From NCBI GenBank assembly GCA_903873915.1, contig CAIQQH010000017.1:1-63861 (forward strand): a DNA stretch of 63,861 nucleotides, in the 5' to 3' direction. This stretch comes from an uncultured Flavobacteriia bacterium. Its GTDB lineage: Bacteria > Bacteroidota > Bacteroidia > Flavobacteriales_D > Crocinitomicaceae. The notes beneath the pieces were generated by a model, which saw only the letters and a program-made list of their open reading frames with translations, made no database searches and was not told the DNA's origin. The first letter of the stretch is position 1; each line of letters opens with the position of its first letter. Below are positions 16,969-26,462 of the stretch, piece by piece. Made by a program: the position numbers and the translations under genes.

Positions 16969-19080
16969 TTATTTACGAATCAGCTTCACGATTTGACGCG
17001 CACCTGTTGAGGTTGTCAAATGTGCGAAGTATACGCCTGAAGTTAAATTCAACAACTCCACTGTAGATGACTCAGGGGTCATGCTTGATTCAGCGATTAC
17101 CTTTCCTGCCATATCGAACAAGAGGAACTGAACTGTTTCCTGAAGTCCTTCAAAACTCACCTCTGTGGTAAATGGATTTGGTGAGGCAACGACACCAGTC
17201 AACGCTGTTTGCTCATCCAATCCAACACCTGAGATGGTGATGGTGATTGTCGTTTGATCCGTACAAAGTGTTAGTGCATTTCCTCCTGTTGCTGTCAATA
17301 CTACGGTATAGGTTCCGTTTGCAGCAAAGGTATGCACCGGTGAGGCATCGATGGAAGTTGAAGCATCTCCGAAGTCCCAAGAATAAGATGTTCCGTTTGA
17401 TGTTGTATTTGTGAACGTTACCACATTTCCATTTATGGTGTATGTTGCCGCTGCAACTGGAGTAGGGAGAACGTTGACTGTGATTGGTGTCGATGTTCCT
17501 GCTCCGTCGCATGCATTTGCATTGGTCACAGTTACCGTGTAAGATCCTCCAGTCGTCACAGTGATTGATTGTGTTGTTCCTCCACCATTGCTCCATAAGT
17601 AAGAATCTGCAGCTGATGAAGTCAATACGATGGAATCTCCACTACACACTTCAGTTGCAGAAGCACTTACTGTTGGGATTGGCGCATTGCTCACACTAAC
17701 AGATGTTGGCGTCGATGTTGCTGAACATCCATTTCCATCTGTATACGTTACTGAATAAGATCCAGAAGTAGTCACCGTAATTGATGCACCAGTCCCTGAG
17801 TTTGACCAAACATTACCTGTTGCCTGACTTGACGTCAATACGACAGAACCTCCCGTGCAAAACGTTGTAGGACCATTCGCTGATACTGTTGGTGCAGCTG
17901 GCGTTGTATTTACCGTCACAGCAGTCGGTGCTGATGTCGCTGTACAACCTAGGGCATCTGTGTAGGTCACAGTATATGTTCCTGAAGTAGAAACCGTAAT
18001 GGAAGCGCCTGTTCCCGTGTTAGACCAAGTGTTTCCATTTGCCTGACTCGAAGTCAAAACAAGAGAACCACCTGAACAAAAAGTCGTTGGTCCGTTGGCT
18101 GAAATCGTTGGAGTCGCTGGTGCCGCGCCTACAGTAATGATATTCGTTTGTGTAATTGTTTTGCTACCCCACTGGTTTGTGGCCGTCAATACGACGTTGT
18201 ATGTTCCAGGCGTATTGTAAGTTACGGAAGGATTTGTCGCTGTACTTGTTGCTGGTGAACCTCCAGGGAATGACCATGAGTAAGTCGTAGGATAATTCGT
18301 TGACGTGTTTGTAAAATTCACTGTTCCACCTTGACACACCGTTGCTGTTGCTGGCGTGAAAGAAGGTTTCGGAACATAAATCAATTCCACGTCATCGATC
18401 AATACTTCGTCATTTGCTGCACCACCACCCGGTGTTTGGTTGGTAGTAAACGTTACCAAAATATAGTTCACTGTTGATGCTGCACCGCTGTAAACAAAAG
18501 GCACTGACTTACGCACCCAAGCACCTGCCGTAGCGGGATAATTTAGCGTTGCGTCTGCCACTACGTGAGGAACAGAGTTGGCATCGATCGGATCGCGTAA
18601 GTCATACGCGTCATGCAAAATCGCATGCATCCGTGCATTTTGAACACCTCCACCCCCTTGCGTATATCTGACCCAAAAAACGATTGAGTCTGGACGATCG
18701 GTAATGGCTTCACTGTAATTTGCATCTGCTTGCAAACTAATATTGTAATTCGCAGAATTTGCAGGCGTCGAACTTCCCATATTGATTCGTCCAATCGTCA
18801 TGTTTCCGTTTGCTGTAATGCCAAGGACTGATTTTGCCCAAACCCTCGCAGAATAGGTTCCAGTTGCACCGGCACGGACAATCGCTGAACGCTGCACTTG
18901 TTGCGAGGCAAATCCAACCAAACCTCCTTGCCCAGACAAAAAACTATTCCAATTGGTAGGTTCTTCGGTCGTTGCACCTAAATTGGTCCAAGTTTCCATA
19001 CCTGAATTGCCTATTTGTGTCTGCGACAGACCATTAAGAGCAAAAAATAGTAGTGTAAATGAAAGTAATTTTCTAGTCAT
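16969..19080 (-). CDS. T9SS cargo protein with PKD and Ig-like repeats
   Basis: A 703-residue secreted protein: signal peptide (1-19), an N-terminal jelly-roll-like region (IGNSGMETWTN, about 20-235), PKD-like domain (238-318), three near-identical Ig-like repeats (about 322-392, 395-465 and 468-535, each with SANGPTTFC-type starts and TYTVTYTD-type ends), a second PKD domain (540-618) and a type A T9SS sorting domain (625-703, VASPNPFTTEV to ARQIVKLIRK). Such proteins are exported to or beyond the cell surface and often act in adhesion. The first two Ig repeats are also similar at DNA level, so copy number may vary. The ligand is unknown. Confidence 0.9.
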   Translation of the reverse strand: MTRKLLSFTLLFFALNGLSQTQIGNSGMETWTNLGATTEEPTNWNSFLSGQGGLVGFASQQVQRSAIVRAGATGTYSARVWAKSVLGITANGNMTIGRINMGSSTPANSANYNISLQADANYSEAITDRPDSIVFWVRYTQGGGGVQNARMHAILHDAYDLRDPIDANSVPHVVADATLNYPATAGAWVRKSVPFVYSGAASTVNYILVTFTTNQTPGGGAANDEVLIDDVELIYVPKPSFTPATATVCQGGTVNFTNTSTNYPTTYSWSFPGGSPATSTATNPSVTYNTPGTYNVVLTATNQWGSKTITQTNIITVGAAPATPTISANGPTTFCSGGSLVLTSSQANGNTWSNTGTGASITVSTSGTYTVTYTDALGCTATSAPTAVTVNTTPAAPTVSANGPTTFCTGGSVVLTSSQATGNVWSNSGTGASITVTTSGSYSVTYTDGNGCSATSTPTSVSVSNAPIPTVSASATEVCSGDSIVLTSSAADSYLWSNGGGTTQSITVTTGGSYTVTVTNANACDGAGTSTPITVNVLPTPVAAATYTINGNVVTFTNTTSNGTSYSWDFGDASTSIDASPVHTFAANGTYTVVLTATGGNALTLCTDQTTITITISGVGLDEQTALTGVVASPNPFTTEVSFEGLQETVQFLLFDMAGKVIAESSMTPESSTVELLNLTSGVYFAHLTTSTGARQIVKLIRK

Positions 19081-19214
19081 AGTTCAGTTATTAGAGTTCA
19101 AATATAGAAAACGCTGTGGAATAGACAACAATCATTTTTCCACACTGCCTTAAACCAGAGTTAATAACATTTTAACAATCATTGCATTATTTATGAAACG
19201 AACGATTTTGTGCC

Positions 19215-19233
19215 CCTTGAACTTGTGTCAAGG
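19215..19233. promoter_or_regulatory. Short inverted repeat upstream of queE
   Basis: CCTTGA and TCAAGG with a 7-nt spacer lie about 24 nt upstream of the queE -7 element, near where an operator or -33 region would be. This may be chance. Confidence 0.3.
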
Positions 19234-19256
19234 AATGTTCACTTCATCTCTTTGAT

Positions 19257-19264
19257 TACATTTG
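19257..19264 (+). promoter_or_regulatory. -7 element, 4 nt before queE
   Basis: TACATTTG matches TAnnTTTG and ends 4 nt before the ATG at 19269. This implies a leaderless or nearly leaderless transcript for the queE-porE-ubiA-maf operon. Confidence 0.6.
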
Positions 19265-19268
19265 TAGT

Positions 19269-19892
19269 ATGTCAGAAAGAAATTTTAACCCTAGCATTGA
19301 ACTTCCAGTCATGGAGCAATTCTACACCATTCAAGGTGAAGGGAAACATTCTGGTCGCGCAGCATATTTCATTCGCCTTGCAGGCTGTGATGTAGGTTGC
19401 GTATGGTGCGATGTGAAAGAAAGTTGGGAAGCGGGACAACACCCACTGGTTCCAATCGACAAATTGGTTCAAGAAGCCGTTGCATCCAATTGTGGATTTG
19501 TCGTGATCACTGGGGGTGAACCTGCGATGTATGATTTAAGTGCGCTTACATCCCAACTCAAAGCTGAAAATATAGAAATCGCCATTGAAACCTCTGGGAC
19601 CTATCCCCTTCATGGTCAAATCGATTGGTATTGTTTCTCACCAAAAAAATTCAAAGCAGCAATTGATGAGGCCTATGTGTTGGCAAACGAACTCAAAGTG
19701 GTGATTGCCCATCCTTCCGATTTTAGTTGGGCAGAAGAACATGCCGAGCGTGTCACTAATGACTGCGAACTTTACATTCAACCTGAATGGTCAAAACAGG
19801 AACGCTTTTTGCCAATGGCGATCGACTTTGTCAAAGAAAATCCAATATGGAAAATTTCTCTGCAGACACACAAATACATGAACATCCCCTAA
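19269..19892 (+). CDS. queE: 7-carboxy-7-deazaguanine synthase
   Basis: A 207-residue radical SAM enzyme of queuosine/7-deazaguanine synthesis, converting 6-carboxytetrahydropterin to 7-carboxy-7-deazaguanine. The substrate-loop motif FYTIQGEGKHSGR is present, the Fe-S cluster cysteines are C40, C44 and C47 (GCDVGCVWC), and ITGGEPAMYD is the SAM-binding glycine motif. The length is normal. It opens an apparent four-gene operon; the next gene starts 3 nt after its stop, but that operon has no other queuosine gene. Confidence 0.95.
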   Translation: MSERNFNPSIELPVMEQFYTIQGEGKHSGRAAYFIRLAGCDVGCVWCDVKESWEAGQHPLVPIDKLVQEAVASNCGFVVITGGEPAMYDLSALTSQLKAENIEIAIETSGTYPLHGQIDWYCFSPKKFKAAIDEAYVLANELKVVIAHPSDFSWAEEHAERVTNDCELYIQPEWSKQERFLPMAIDFVKENPIWKISLQTHKYMNIP

Positions 19893-19895
19893 TCT

Positions 19896-21923
19896 ATGGC
19901 GAAAATACTCAATACCCTGGTTTTGATTTTCATGCTGCTTTCAACGGCATGCAGCACTGCTCAAATGGCCTATTCAACCAAGGACAAAAAAGCAATTAAG
20001 TTATTTGAAGAAGGTCAAACGGCACCAAACCTACTCGTGGATCAACGAACGGGTAGACCAAATTATGCGGCTGGTTTAGCATTGATGAAAAAAGCCATTG
20101 AGCGCGATGCGAACTTCTGGGAAGCGTACGTTTTTGCTGGTGAATTTTGTGAATACCTTGGCGATCGAGTCAATGCTATCAATTACTATGAAGCTGCGCT
20201 AAAAATTAACCCTTATCACAGCAGTTCAGGCAGCACCTATTTCTTTTTAGCCAATCTTCAATTCTTAGAAGGTGATTACGATGCGTGTCTAAAGAATATT
20301 GATTTTTTTGAGAAAAACAGAAATGCAAACCCTGATTTATTGCGCGAAAGTGCAAGGATTCGCGAGAACTGTAATTTTTCGATCGAAGCAATCAAACATC
20401 CTCTGCGCTTCAACCCAATGAACCTAGGCGCAGGAGTCAACACAAGCGCTCCAGAATATTATCCTACAATAACAGTAGACGGAAAAGTGCTTTTGTTTAC
20501 ACGAAGAATTCCTGATGAGCGTGTTCCTGTCTATAAAGCCCAAGAAGACTTTTACTATTCGCTGTTGGATGACAATGGCATTTGGACTGCAGCACAACCC
20601 ATGCCCAATAACATCAATACCATCATGAACGAAGGGGCGCCGACCATTGGACCCGATGGACGTTCCTTGGTATTTGTTGCTTGCTCTGATCTTTCTGGAG
20701 ATAACGATTATGGTGAAAACAGAACAGGACGTGGAAGTTGTGACTTATTTATAACCAAGAGAATTGGGCAACGATGGACAGATCCAACAAACCTGCCGGG
20801 CAATGTGAACTCAGGATCATGGGAAAGTCAGCCCTCTCTTTCTGCCGATGGAAAAACATTGTATTTTATTCGTCGCGTAAGCAAAAAGGGAGATCCAAAG
20901 GACATGGACATTTTTGTTTCTCGCTTGTTGGACAATGGCCAATGGTCAACGCCCGAGCGCTTGCCAAATTACATCAACACCCCTTTCGAGGAAGAATCCG
21001 TGCTCATTCATCCAGACGGAAAAACCTTGTATTTTGCTTCACGCGGACACATTGGCATGGGTGGTTCAGACTTGTATGTGTGCCGAATGACTGACAAAGG
21101 AACTTGGTCGGGACCAGAAAACTTGGGTTATCCCATCAACACGAGATACGACGAAAACTCCTTATTGGTCTCTGCAGATGGAGAAATCGCCTTTTTTGCC
21201 TCCGATCGTGATGGTGGTTTTGGCGATTTAGACATCTATAAATTTGAGCTTCCCGAAGAATTCAGACCTACAAAAACACTTTATTTTGAAGGCGTTGTTT
21301 TTGATATAACGACCAAAAAGCCCTTGCCAGGTAAATTCCAACTCGTTGATTTAAAAACGGGCAAAGAAGTTATTTATTCCGAAGCGGACAAAGTGAGTGG
21401 TGAATTTATGGTTTCACTTCCGGTGAATCATGAATACGCATTGAATGTGACGTATCCAGGCTATTCCTTCTTCTCAAAGAACTTCAATATGACCAATCCA
21501 GAAGGGCTCGAGGCCATTCACATGGACGTGCCGATGGTGCCGCTAACCAGCGATATCCCTGTGATTCTAGCAAATGTGTTTTTTGATTTAACTAAAGCAA
21601 GTTTGCGTCAAGAATCCTATGTTGAATTGGATAAACTCCTTGATTTCTTGACAAAAAATCCAAGTATGAAAATTGAAATTTCAGGACATACAGATACCCG
21701 TGGAGACGAAAAAGAAAACATGAAACTGTCTGCTGATCGTGCTAAAACCGTGTACGATTACCTCATCAACAAAGGGATTTCAGCCGATCGATTGAGTCAT
21801 AAAGGGTATGGCGAAGGTAAGCCAATGATTAGTGATGCAGAAATCAGTAAATTAGCAACGGAGAGGGAGCGTGAATCAGCGCATCAATCCAATAGACGAA
21901 CTGAATATCGTGTTGTAAAATGA
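19896..21923 (+). CDS. OmpA-family lipoprotein with TPR, PD40 propeller and CarboxypepD_reg (PorE-like)
   Basis: A 675-residue protein. Lipobox LSTAC with cysteine at residue 19; TPR-like helices about 60-150 (WEAYVFAGEFCEYLGDRVNAINYYEAAL); PD40-type beta-propeller about 180-445 (repeated LSADGKTLYFIRR, IHPDGKTLYFASRG); a carboxypeptidase-regulatory-like domain about 465-545; and an OmpA-like peptidoglycan-binding domain 555-675 (ISGHTDTRGDEKENMKLSADRAKTV). This order equals that of PorE, the T9SS lipoprotein linking the apparatus to peptidoglycan. Related paralogues exist in Bacteroidota, so the exact role is uncertain. It sits between queE and a ubiA-like gene (ATGA overlap). Confidence 0.85.
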   Translation: MAKILNTLVLIFMLLSTACSTAQMAYSTKDKKAIKLFEEGQTAPNLLVDQRTGRPNYAAGLALMKKAIERDANFWEAYVFAGEFCEYLGDRVNAINYYEAALKINPYHSSSGSTYFFLANLQFLEGDYDACLKNIDFFEKNRNANPDLLRESARIRENCNFSIEAIKHPLRFNPMNLGAGVNTSAPEYYPTITVDGKVLLFTRRIPDERVPVYKAQEDFYYSLLDDNGIWTAAQPMPNNINTIMNEGAPTIGPDGRSLVFVACSDLSGDNDYGENRTGRGSCDLFITKRIGQRWTDPTNLPGNVNSGSWESQPSLSADGKTLYFIRRVSKKGDPKDMDIFVSRLLDNGQWSTPERLPNYINTPFEEESVLIHPDGKTLYFASRGHIGMGGSDLYVCRMTDKGTWSGPENLGYPINTRYDENSLLVSADGEIAFFASDRDGGFGDLDIYKFELPEEFRPTKTLYFEGVVFDITTKKPLPGKFQLVDLKTGKEVIYSEADKVSGEFMVSLPVNHEYALNVTYPGYSFFSKNFNMTNPEGLEAIHMDVPMVPLTSDIPVILANVFFDLTKASLRQESYVELDKLLDFLTKNPSMKIEISGHTDTRGDEKENMKLSADRAKTVYDYLINKGISADRLSHKGYGEGKPMISDAEISKLATERERESAHQSNRRTEYRVVK

Positions 21924-22870
21924 TGCATTTTTTAAAGTTAATTCGCCTAATAAATCTGCTCATCATCGTTTTGACGATGTACGGAGTACATACCTTTCTG
22001 ATTGCGGTCAATTATGATGAAATGGTCAATACCCATGCTGTAGATTTCTTTCTTCTCGTGCTTTCAACGGCAATGATTGCTGCGGGAGGCAACATTATCA
22101 ATGACTATTTTGATGTCAAAGCTGATCGCGTAAACAAGCCAGAAAAACTCATCATTACCAAGCACATCAAGCGCCGTTGGGCAATTGTCACGCATTGGGC
22201 CTTGAATGGAATTGCCTTTTCAATTGCTATCTACCTCAGCATCAAATACCAATCCCTTTGGTTTGTTTTCATTCACCTGATCTCCATCAATACGCTTTGG
22301 TTTTACAGCATGCTCTTTAAGCGCAAAGTACTCGTTGGGAACATCATGATTGCGAGCATGACAGCGCTCGTTCCAATTCTAGTCATTGTTTTCTTTCGAG
22401 TCAACAACTATTCCCCCTATCCGCATTCCGAATTTGATCCACTCTCTTGGGGAGCAGATATCGATTATTCTGTCATTTACCTCATTGCCGCTTTTGCGTT
22501 CGTTCAAAATCTTGCCCGAGAAATTGTGAAAGATGCTCAGGATATTGAAGGCGACCGATTGATTTATGTGAAATCTTTGCCCATGGTTATTGGCGAATCA
22601 AAATCGCTTAAAATTGTCATGGCACTGCTTCTTGCCCTTCCAGTTTTCTATGTGTGGATATCTGTAATAGAATTAGATACCCTCGTTCAAAGCACCTCAT
22701 TTCTCAAGGCTTCCCTTCCTTTTGCACTTGCCGCTTTATTGAATTTAAGTGTGATTTTATTGATGCTCATTCAAAAGAAAAAGCGTCTAAAGCTTTACGA
22801 TGCCTTGATTAAAATCTCGATGCTCTGCGGGGTGCTTGCCACATTCTACATCGCCTACCTGTATTCATGA
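21920..22870 (+). CDS. UbiA-family prenyltransferase
   Basis: A 316-residue integral membrane enzyme with about eight to nine hydrophobic segments. The two aspartate-rich motifs of the superfamily are visible: NDYFDVKAD (about 61) and DAQDIEGD (about 210). Bacteroidota members are often annotated as geranylgeranylglycerol-phosphate geranylgeranyltransferase-like; the true acceptor here is unknown. The start overlaps the porE-like stop in an ATGA arrangement, and its own stop overlaps the maf start the same way, so the genes are translationally coupled. A second ATG immediately follows the first and could be used instead. Confidence 0.87.
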   Translation: MMHFLKLIRLINLLIIVLTMYGVHTFLIAVNYDEMVNTHAVDFFLLVLSTAMIAAGGNIINDYFDVKADRVNKPEKLIITKHIKRRWAIVTHWALNGIAFSIAIYLSIKYQSLWFVFIHLISINTLWFYSMLFKRKVLVGNIMIASMTALVPILVIVFFRVNNYSPYPHSEFDPLSWGADIDYSVIYLIAAFAFVQNLAREIVKDAQDIEGDRLIYVKSLPMVIGESKSLKIVMALLLALPVFYVWISVIELDTLVQSTSFLKASLPFALAALLNLSVILLMLIQKKKRLKLYDALIKISMLCGVLATFYIAYLYS

Positions 22871-23427
22871 AAATCATTTTAGGATCAGCGTCACCACGAC
22901 GCAAAGAGTTGCTCAGTGCAGCAGGTTTTTCTTTTGAGGTGCGCACCAAAGATACAGACGAATCATTTCCATCAGAATTACCAAGTGATGAAGTCGCGTT
23001 GTTTGTAGCAACAAAAAAACTAGAAGCCCTTTTAGAAAATTTGGAAGACGATACCGTACTCATCTGTGCAGACACTACAGTTGTTGTGGATAATCAGATA
23101 TTAAACAAGCCTAAAGATGCCGCAGAAGCGAGAGAAATGCTTCAGACGCTATCCAATCGCTCACACAAAGTCATTACAGGGGTGTGCATTTCCTCAAAAC
23201 AAAAAAGCCATTCTTTTTCCGTGGCAACGACCGTTCTTTTTAAAGAATTGTCTTCCGTTGAAATTGATTTTTACATTCAAGAATTCAAACCATTCGACAA
23301 AGCCGGGGGCTATGGCATCCAAGAATGGATCGGTCATGCAGCCATTGTGCGCATTGAAGGTTCGTACAACAATGTTGTGGGCTTACCAACCCATGAAGTG
23401 TATGAGGCACTTCAACATTTCCTGTAA
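22867..23427 (+). CDS. maf: Maf family nucleotide pyrophosphatase
   Basis: A 186-residue cytoplasmic house-cleaning enzyme hydrolysing non-canonical or modified nucleoside triphosphates. The N-terminal motif ILGSASPRRKELL is diagnostic, followed by TDESFP, ICADTTVVVDNQILNKPKDAAEAREML and the C-terminal GGYGIQEW plus VVGLPTHEVYEAL. The length is standard. It ends the queE operon and is followed by a hairpin terminator shared with the convergent OmpA gene. Confidence 0.95.
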   Translation: MKIILGSASPRRKELLSAAGFSFEVRTKDTDESFPSELPSDEVALFVATKKLEALLENLEDDTVLICADTTVVVDNQILNKPKDAAEAREMLQTLSNRSHKVITGVCISSKQKSHSFSVATTVLFKELSSVEIDFYIQEFKPFDKAGGYGIQEWIGHAAIVRIEGSYNNVVGLPTHEVYEALQHFL

Positions 23428-23430
23428 ACG

Positions 23431-23453
23431 AAAAAAGTCCACCGAAGTGGACT
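23431..23453 (-). terminator. Terminator between maf and the OmpA gene
   Basis: A 7-bp stem AGTCCAC/GTGGACT with CGAA tetraloop (23436-23453). On the minus strand it is followed by six Ts (23431-23436), so it best serves the OmpA gene; on the plus strand the tail is weak. Confidence 0.75.
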
Positions 23454-23477
23454 TTCAAATATTTCTTTTCAAGTATC

Positions 23478-24680
23478 TTAAAGTGCTCTAAAAGTCACGC
23501 GGCGATTCTTTGCCATTTGAAGATCTTGATCATCCGCCTCAGAAATTTCATCATTCGGTATTGCACTATTTTCTACAACAGAAATAAGTCGATTCGGATC
23601 AATACCTTTTTCTTTCAAATAGGCAATTACGGCGTCGACTCGTTTTTCAGCCATTCCCGAATATTGTGTTTTCTCTACCCCTACTGAATCTTCCATTGCA
23701 TCACTGTGACCAATCACTTCCATTTTCATGCTTGGATTTTCAGTCAATTTTGCAGCGATCAAATCCAACATGGCTTTTCCTTCTGGAGAAAAATTTGCTT
23801 TACCAAAGGCAAAGAATGTTTGTTGTGCATTTACGATTTGTGTTGGCGTCATTTTACTATTGACCAAAACCGACTTTTGAAAGACCGTTGTTGAATACTC
23901 ATTTTTCGGCTCGTCACCTGCGCAAGAACATTCAGAAGATTCATCCATCATCACTACAGATACATCATCTAAGTAATAATAAGCAGCAGGAATTACCACT
24001 ACATCCATATCTTTAGGTTTCTTGTTGGTTTCCGTTTTAACATTATCGTTCTTAATGAAATTCCCGATTGTCAGATATTTCTCTCCTCCTTTTGCTTCAT
24101 ACACACCACAAATTTTCTCCCAGTTGTATGTTGCATTGATGATCTTGTTGTCGCGTTGCCGAACATTTACAACATCATCAATAATCGAAGCCTTTGGATC
24201 ATCAACTGCATATGCTTTGTTCGAGAAATTAGCGCCCAACTGATTGCAGGCATATTTTGATGCTTCTGCCAACGATACATTGAAAGTTACACAGTAACGA
24301 ACCCCTTTTTTCAAGGGAGCATCCAATTTAACCATAACATATGTACGTGCCACCTTGTCGTTGTAGGAATAAGCCACAATTCCAACGTAGTTCATTCCTT
24401 CCTTTGCTGTTTCTTTACCGAACATATTTTTTTTCGCACATATCTTTTTCTCGTTCTCGTCTTTTTCCTTGTTCGGAACAAAAACATCAGCCTTGGCTCC
24501 TGTTGGTGAAGTCCATCCTGTTACCTCAGCAATGGCACCTGGTTTCTTTACTTTACCTGATGTAGCTTCGAAACTACCATTCGGAACAAGATTTACAGAT
24601 TGAGCAGTCAATTGACCGCATACAAGCGCTGCAGTAAAAAAAGCAGCAATTTTTCCAGTTTTGATGTTAACGCATTTCAT
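23478..24680 (-). CDS. OmpA-family outer-membrane protein
   Basis: A 400-residue protein with signal peptide (about 1-27, ending LTAQ). The N-terminal beta-sandwich ([12 protein letters not shown], then [22 protein letters not shown]) resembles a carbohydrate-binding or discoidin-like region. The C-terminal domain, about 285-400, is OmpA-like ([37 protein letters not shown]) and should bind peptidoglycan. Its start overlaps the 3' end of the Ung-HemE gene by 14 nt, indicating co-transcription even though the functions look unrelated. The four-cysteine stretch around SECSCAGDE may form disulfides. Confidence 0.85.
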   Translation of the reverse strand: MKCVNIKTGKIAAFFTAALVCGQLTAQSVNLVPNGSFEATSGKVKKPGAIAEVTGWTSPTGAKADVFVPNKEKDENEKKICAKKNMFGKETAKEGMNYVGIVAYSYNDKVARTYVMVKLDAPLKKGVRYCVTFNVSLAEASKYACNQLGANFSNKAYAVDDPKASIIDDVVNVRQRDNKIINATYNWEKICGVYEAKGGEKYLTIGNFIKNDNVKTETNKKPKDMDVVVIPAAYYYLDDVSVVMMDESSECSCAGDEPKNEYSTTVFQKSVLVNSKMTPTQIVNAQQTFFAFGKANFSPEGKAMLDLIAAKLTENPSMKMEVIGHSDAMEDSVGVEKTQYSGMAEKRVDAVIAYLKEKGIDPNRLISVVENSAIPNDEISEADDQDLQMAKNRRVTFRAL

Positions 24681-26412
24681 AGTCTTTCACGGTTTTAATG
24701 AATGTTTTCACCTTTTCGGGGTCGATATCAGGATAAACACCATGCCCCAAATTTACAATATGTCTTTTACTTGTGAACGAATCTAACATTTTTATTGTTC
24801 TCTTTTCCACATCCGAATGGCTTGAGTACAAGGCACAAGGGTCTAAATTGCCTTGAAGCGTGCGTGTTTCACCGATGAAATTGCGGATTTCAGGAACATC
24901 CATATTCCAGTCCAATCCTATGGTATTGCAGTTCAATTTCGCAAGAGCGGGAACAGAGGTAATGGCTCCTTTCGAAAAAATCGTGATCGGAACTTCTGTT
25001 ATCGCATCGGCGATCATTGCCATGTATTTCAATCCAAATTCAGCGTATTGTTCGGTCCCCAATATTCCGGCCCACGAATCGAACACTTGAACCATATCGG
25101 CTCCAGCTTCGATTTGTGCTTTCAGATAGCTGATTGTCACTTGTGTGATGCGCCCTAGCAACTCATGTGCCAATTCAGGATCGGTATAAAGTAATTTCCG
25201 TGATTCAGAGAACGTCTTTGACCCTCTTCCTTCGACCATGTAACAAAAAATCGTCCATGGTGCGCCCGCAAATCCGATCAGCGGAACACGGCCGTTGAGT
25301 TCTTTCTTTGTTAGCTTAATCGCATCGAGCACATAGCCCAAGCGATCGTGCACATCAATGTTTGCATCTGCATACACAAGACCTTCACGACTGCGGATAG
25401 TTTTTTCAAACCAAGGACCACTCTTTTCCAACATCTGGTATTCCAAGCCCATTGCTTCCGGAACCACCAAAATGTCTGAAAAAATAATGGCTGCATCCAC
25501 ATCCAATATGTCCACCGGCTGAATCGTTACTTCAGCGGCAAATTCTGGTGTTTCCACCAATTCTTTAAATCCAGATAATTTAGCTCTTACAGCACGATAC
25601 TCTGGCAAGATTCTTCCTGCCTGGCGCATTAACCATACGGGGTACCGTTCGATATTTTCTCCTCGCGCTGCACGGAGGATCAAGTCATTCTTCAATTCCA
25701 TGTGTGCCAAAGATACAGATTCTTGAAAGATTTTTCGACTTTGCCAGTCAATCCCTTCTCTACCCTTTTGAATGAGGTAGTTGTTTGCTTGACTAAAATG
25801 CTTGCAACCGAAGAACCCGCGATAGGCAGAAAGTGGCGAAGGATGTGGAGCTTGTAGGATAAGATTGGTTTTTTCATCCAGCATTTTCGCCTTTTCCTGA
25901 GCCTTGCTGCCCCATAACATGTATACCACATTTTGACGTTCTTGGGATAACTTGTTAATGACAGCATCAGTGAACTGCTCCCAACCTCTTTGCGCATGAC
26001 TTTCCGGCTGACCTTCTCTCACCGTCAATGTTGTATTCAGCAATAAAACGCCTTGATTTGCCCAAGGCATTAAACTGCCGTTTGCGGGAAATGGTTGTCC
26101 TAAATCACTTTCGATTTCTTTGAAAATATTGAGCAAACTCTTTGGAAATGGCCGAACATTATCCTCCACGGAAAAACACAAGCCATGCGCATGTCCTTTT
26201 GTTGGGTAGGGGTCCTGACCGAGAATGACAACCTGAACTTCAGACAAAGGGCATAGCTCAAAGGCGCGAAAAATAAATTCTTGACTTGGAAAGATTGCAT
26301 CCGGAGTTGCGGTATATTCGGAGTGAAGAAACTGCATAAGCGCTTTAAAATAAGGTTTGTCAAACTCATCGCTGAGTACTTTTTTCCAGCTTAACTCCTG
26401 CATCTCTTTCAT
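24667..26412 (-). CDS. Fusion of uracil-DNA glycosylase and uroporphyrinogen decarboxylase
   Basis: A 581-residue single reading frame. Residues 1-224 are a complete family 1 uracil-DNA glycosylase (GQDPYP with catalytic Asp at about 67, [23 protein letters not shown], ending IDWQ). Residues 238-581 are a complete HemE ([42 protein letters not shown]), which decarboxylates uroporphyrinogen III. The 13-residue linker begins right where Ung normally ends, and the HemE part starts with its own Met at 25701. A -7-like box lies in the linker. It could be a true fusion, two overlapping products, or a lost stop through mutation or sequencing error. Confidence 0.9.
   Translation of the reverse strand: MKEMQELSWKKVLSDEFDKPYFKALMQFLHSEYTATPDAIFPSQEFIFRAFELCPLSEVQVVILGQDPYPTKGHAHGLCFSVEDNVRPFPKSLLNIFKEIESDLGQPFPANGSLMPWANQGVLLLNTTLTVREGQPESHAQRGWEQFTDAVINKLSQERQNVVYMLWGSKAQEKAKMLDEKTNLILQAPHPSPLSAYRGFFGCKHFSQANNYLIQKGREGIDWQSRKIFQESVSLAHMELKNDLILRAARGENIERYPVWLMRQAGRILPEYRAVRAKLSGFKELVETPEFAAEVTIQPVDILDVDAAIIFSDILVVPEAMGLEYQMLEKSGPWFEKTIRSREGLVYADANIDVHDRLGYVLDAIKLTKKELNGRVPLIGFAGAPWTIFCYMVEGRGSKTFSESRKLLYTDPELAHELLGRITQVTISYLKAQIEAGADMVQVFDSWAGILGTEQYAEFGLKYMAMIADAITEVPITIFSKGAITSVPALAKLNCNTIGLDWNMDVPEIRNFIGETRTLQGNLDPCALYSSHSDVEKRTIKMLDSFTSKRHIVNLGHGVYPDIDPEKVKTFIKTVKDYEMR
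25708..25715 (-). promoter_or_regulatory. -7-like element inside the ung-hemE linker
   Basis: Minus-strand TATCTTTG matches TAnnTTTG and ends 6 nt before the internal HemE ATG at 25701. It may be a surviving hemE promoter, allowing separate HemE expression. A single 8-mer match can also arise by chance. Confidence 0.4.
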
Positions 26413-26416
26413 ACCT

Positions 26417-26424
26417 CAAAAATA
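26417..26424 (-). promoter_or_regulatory. -7 element, 4 nt before ung-hemE
   Basis: Minus-strand TATTTTTG is followed by AGGT and the ATG at 26412, implying a leaderless transcript. It lies divergent to the element at 26451-26458. Confidence 0.55.
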
Positions 26425-26450
26425 ATATTTCTCATTCCTTTTGAAGCATC

Positions 26451-26458
26451 TATCTTTG
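26451..26458 (+). promoter_or_regulatory. -7 element, 4 nt before a lipoprotein gene
   Basis: TATCTTTG ends 4 nt before the ATG at 26463, the same spacing as at queE. A leaderless transcript is expected. Confidence 0.6.
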
Positions 26459-26462
26459 TTGC

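Noticed and set aside
19081..19256. preQ1 riboswitch upstream of queE
   Set aside because: I could not find the short H-type pseudoknot pattern; the promoter just before the ATG would leave no leader for one.
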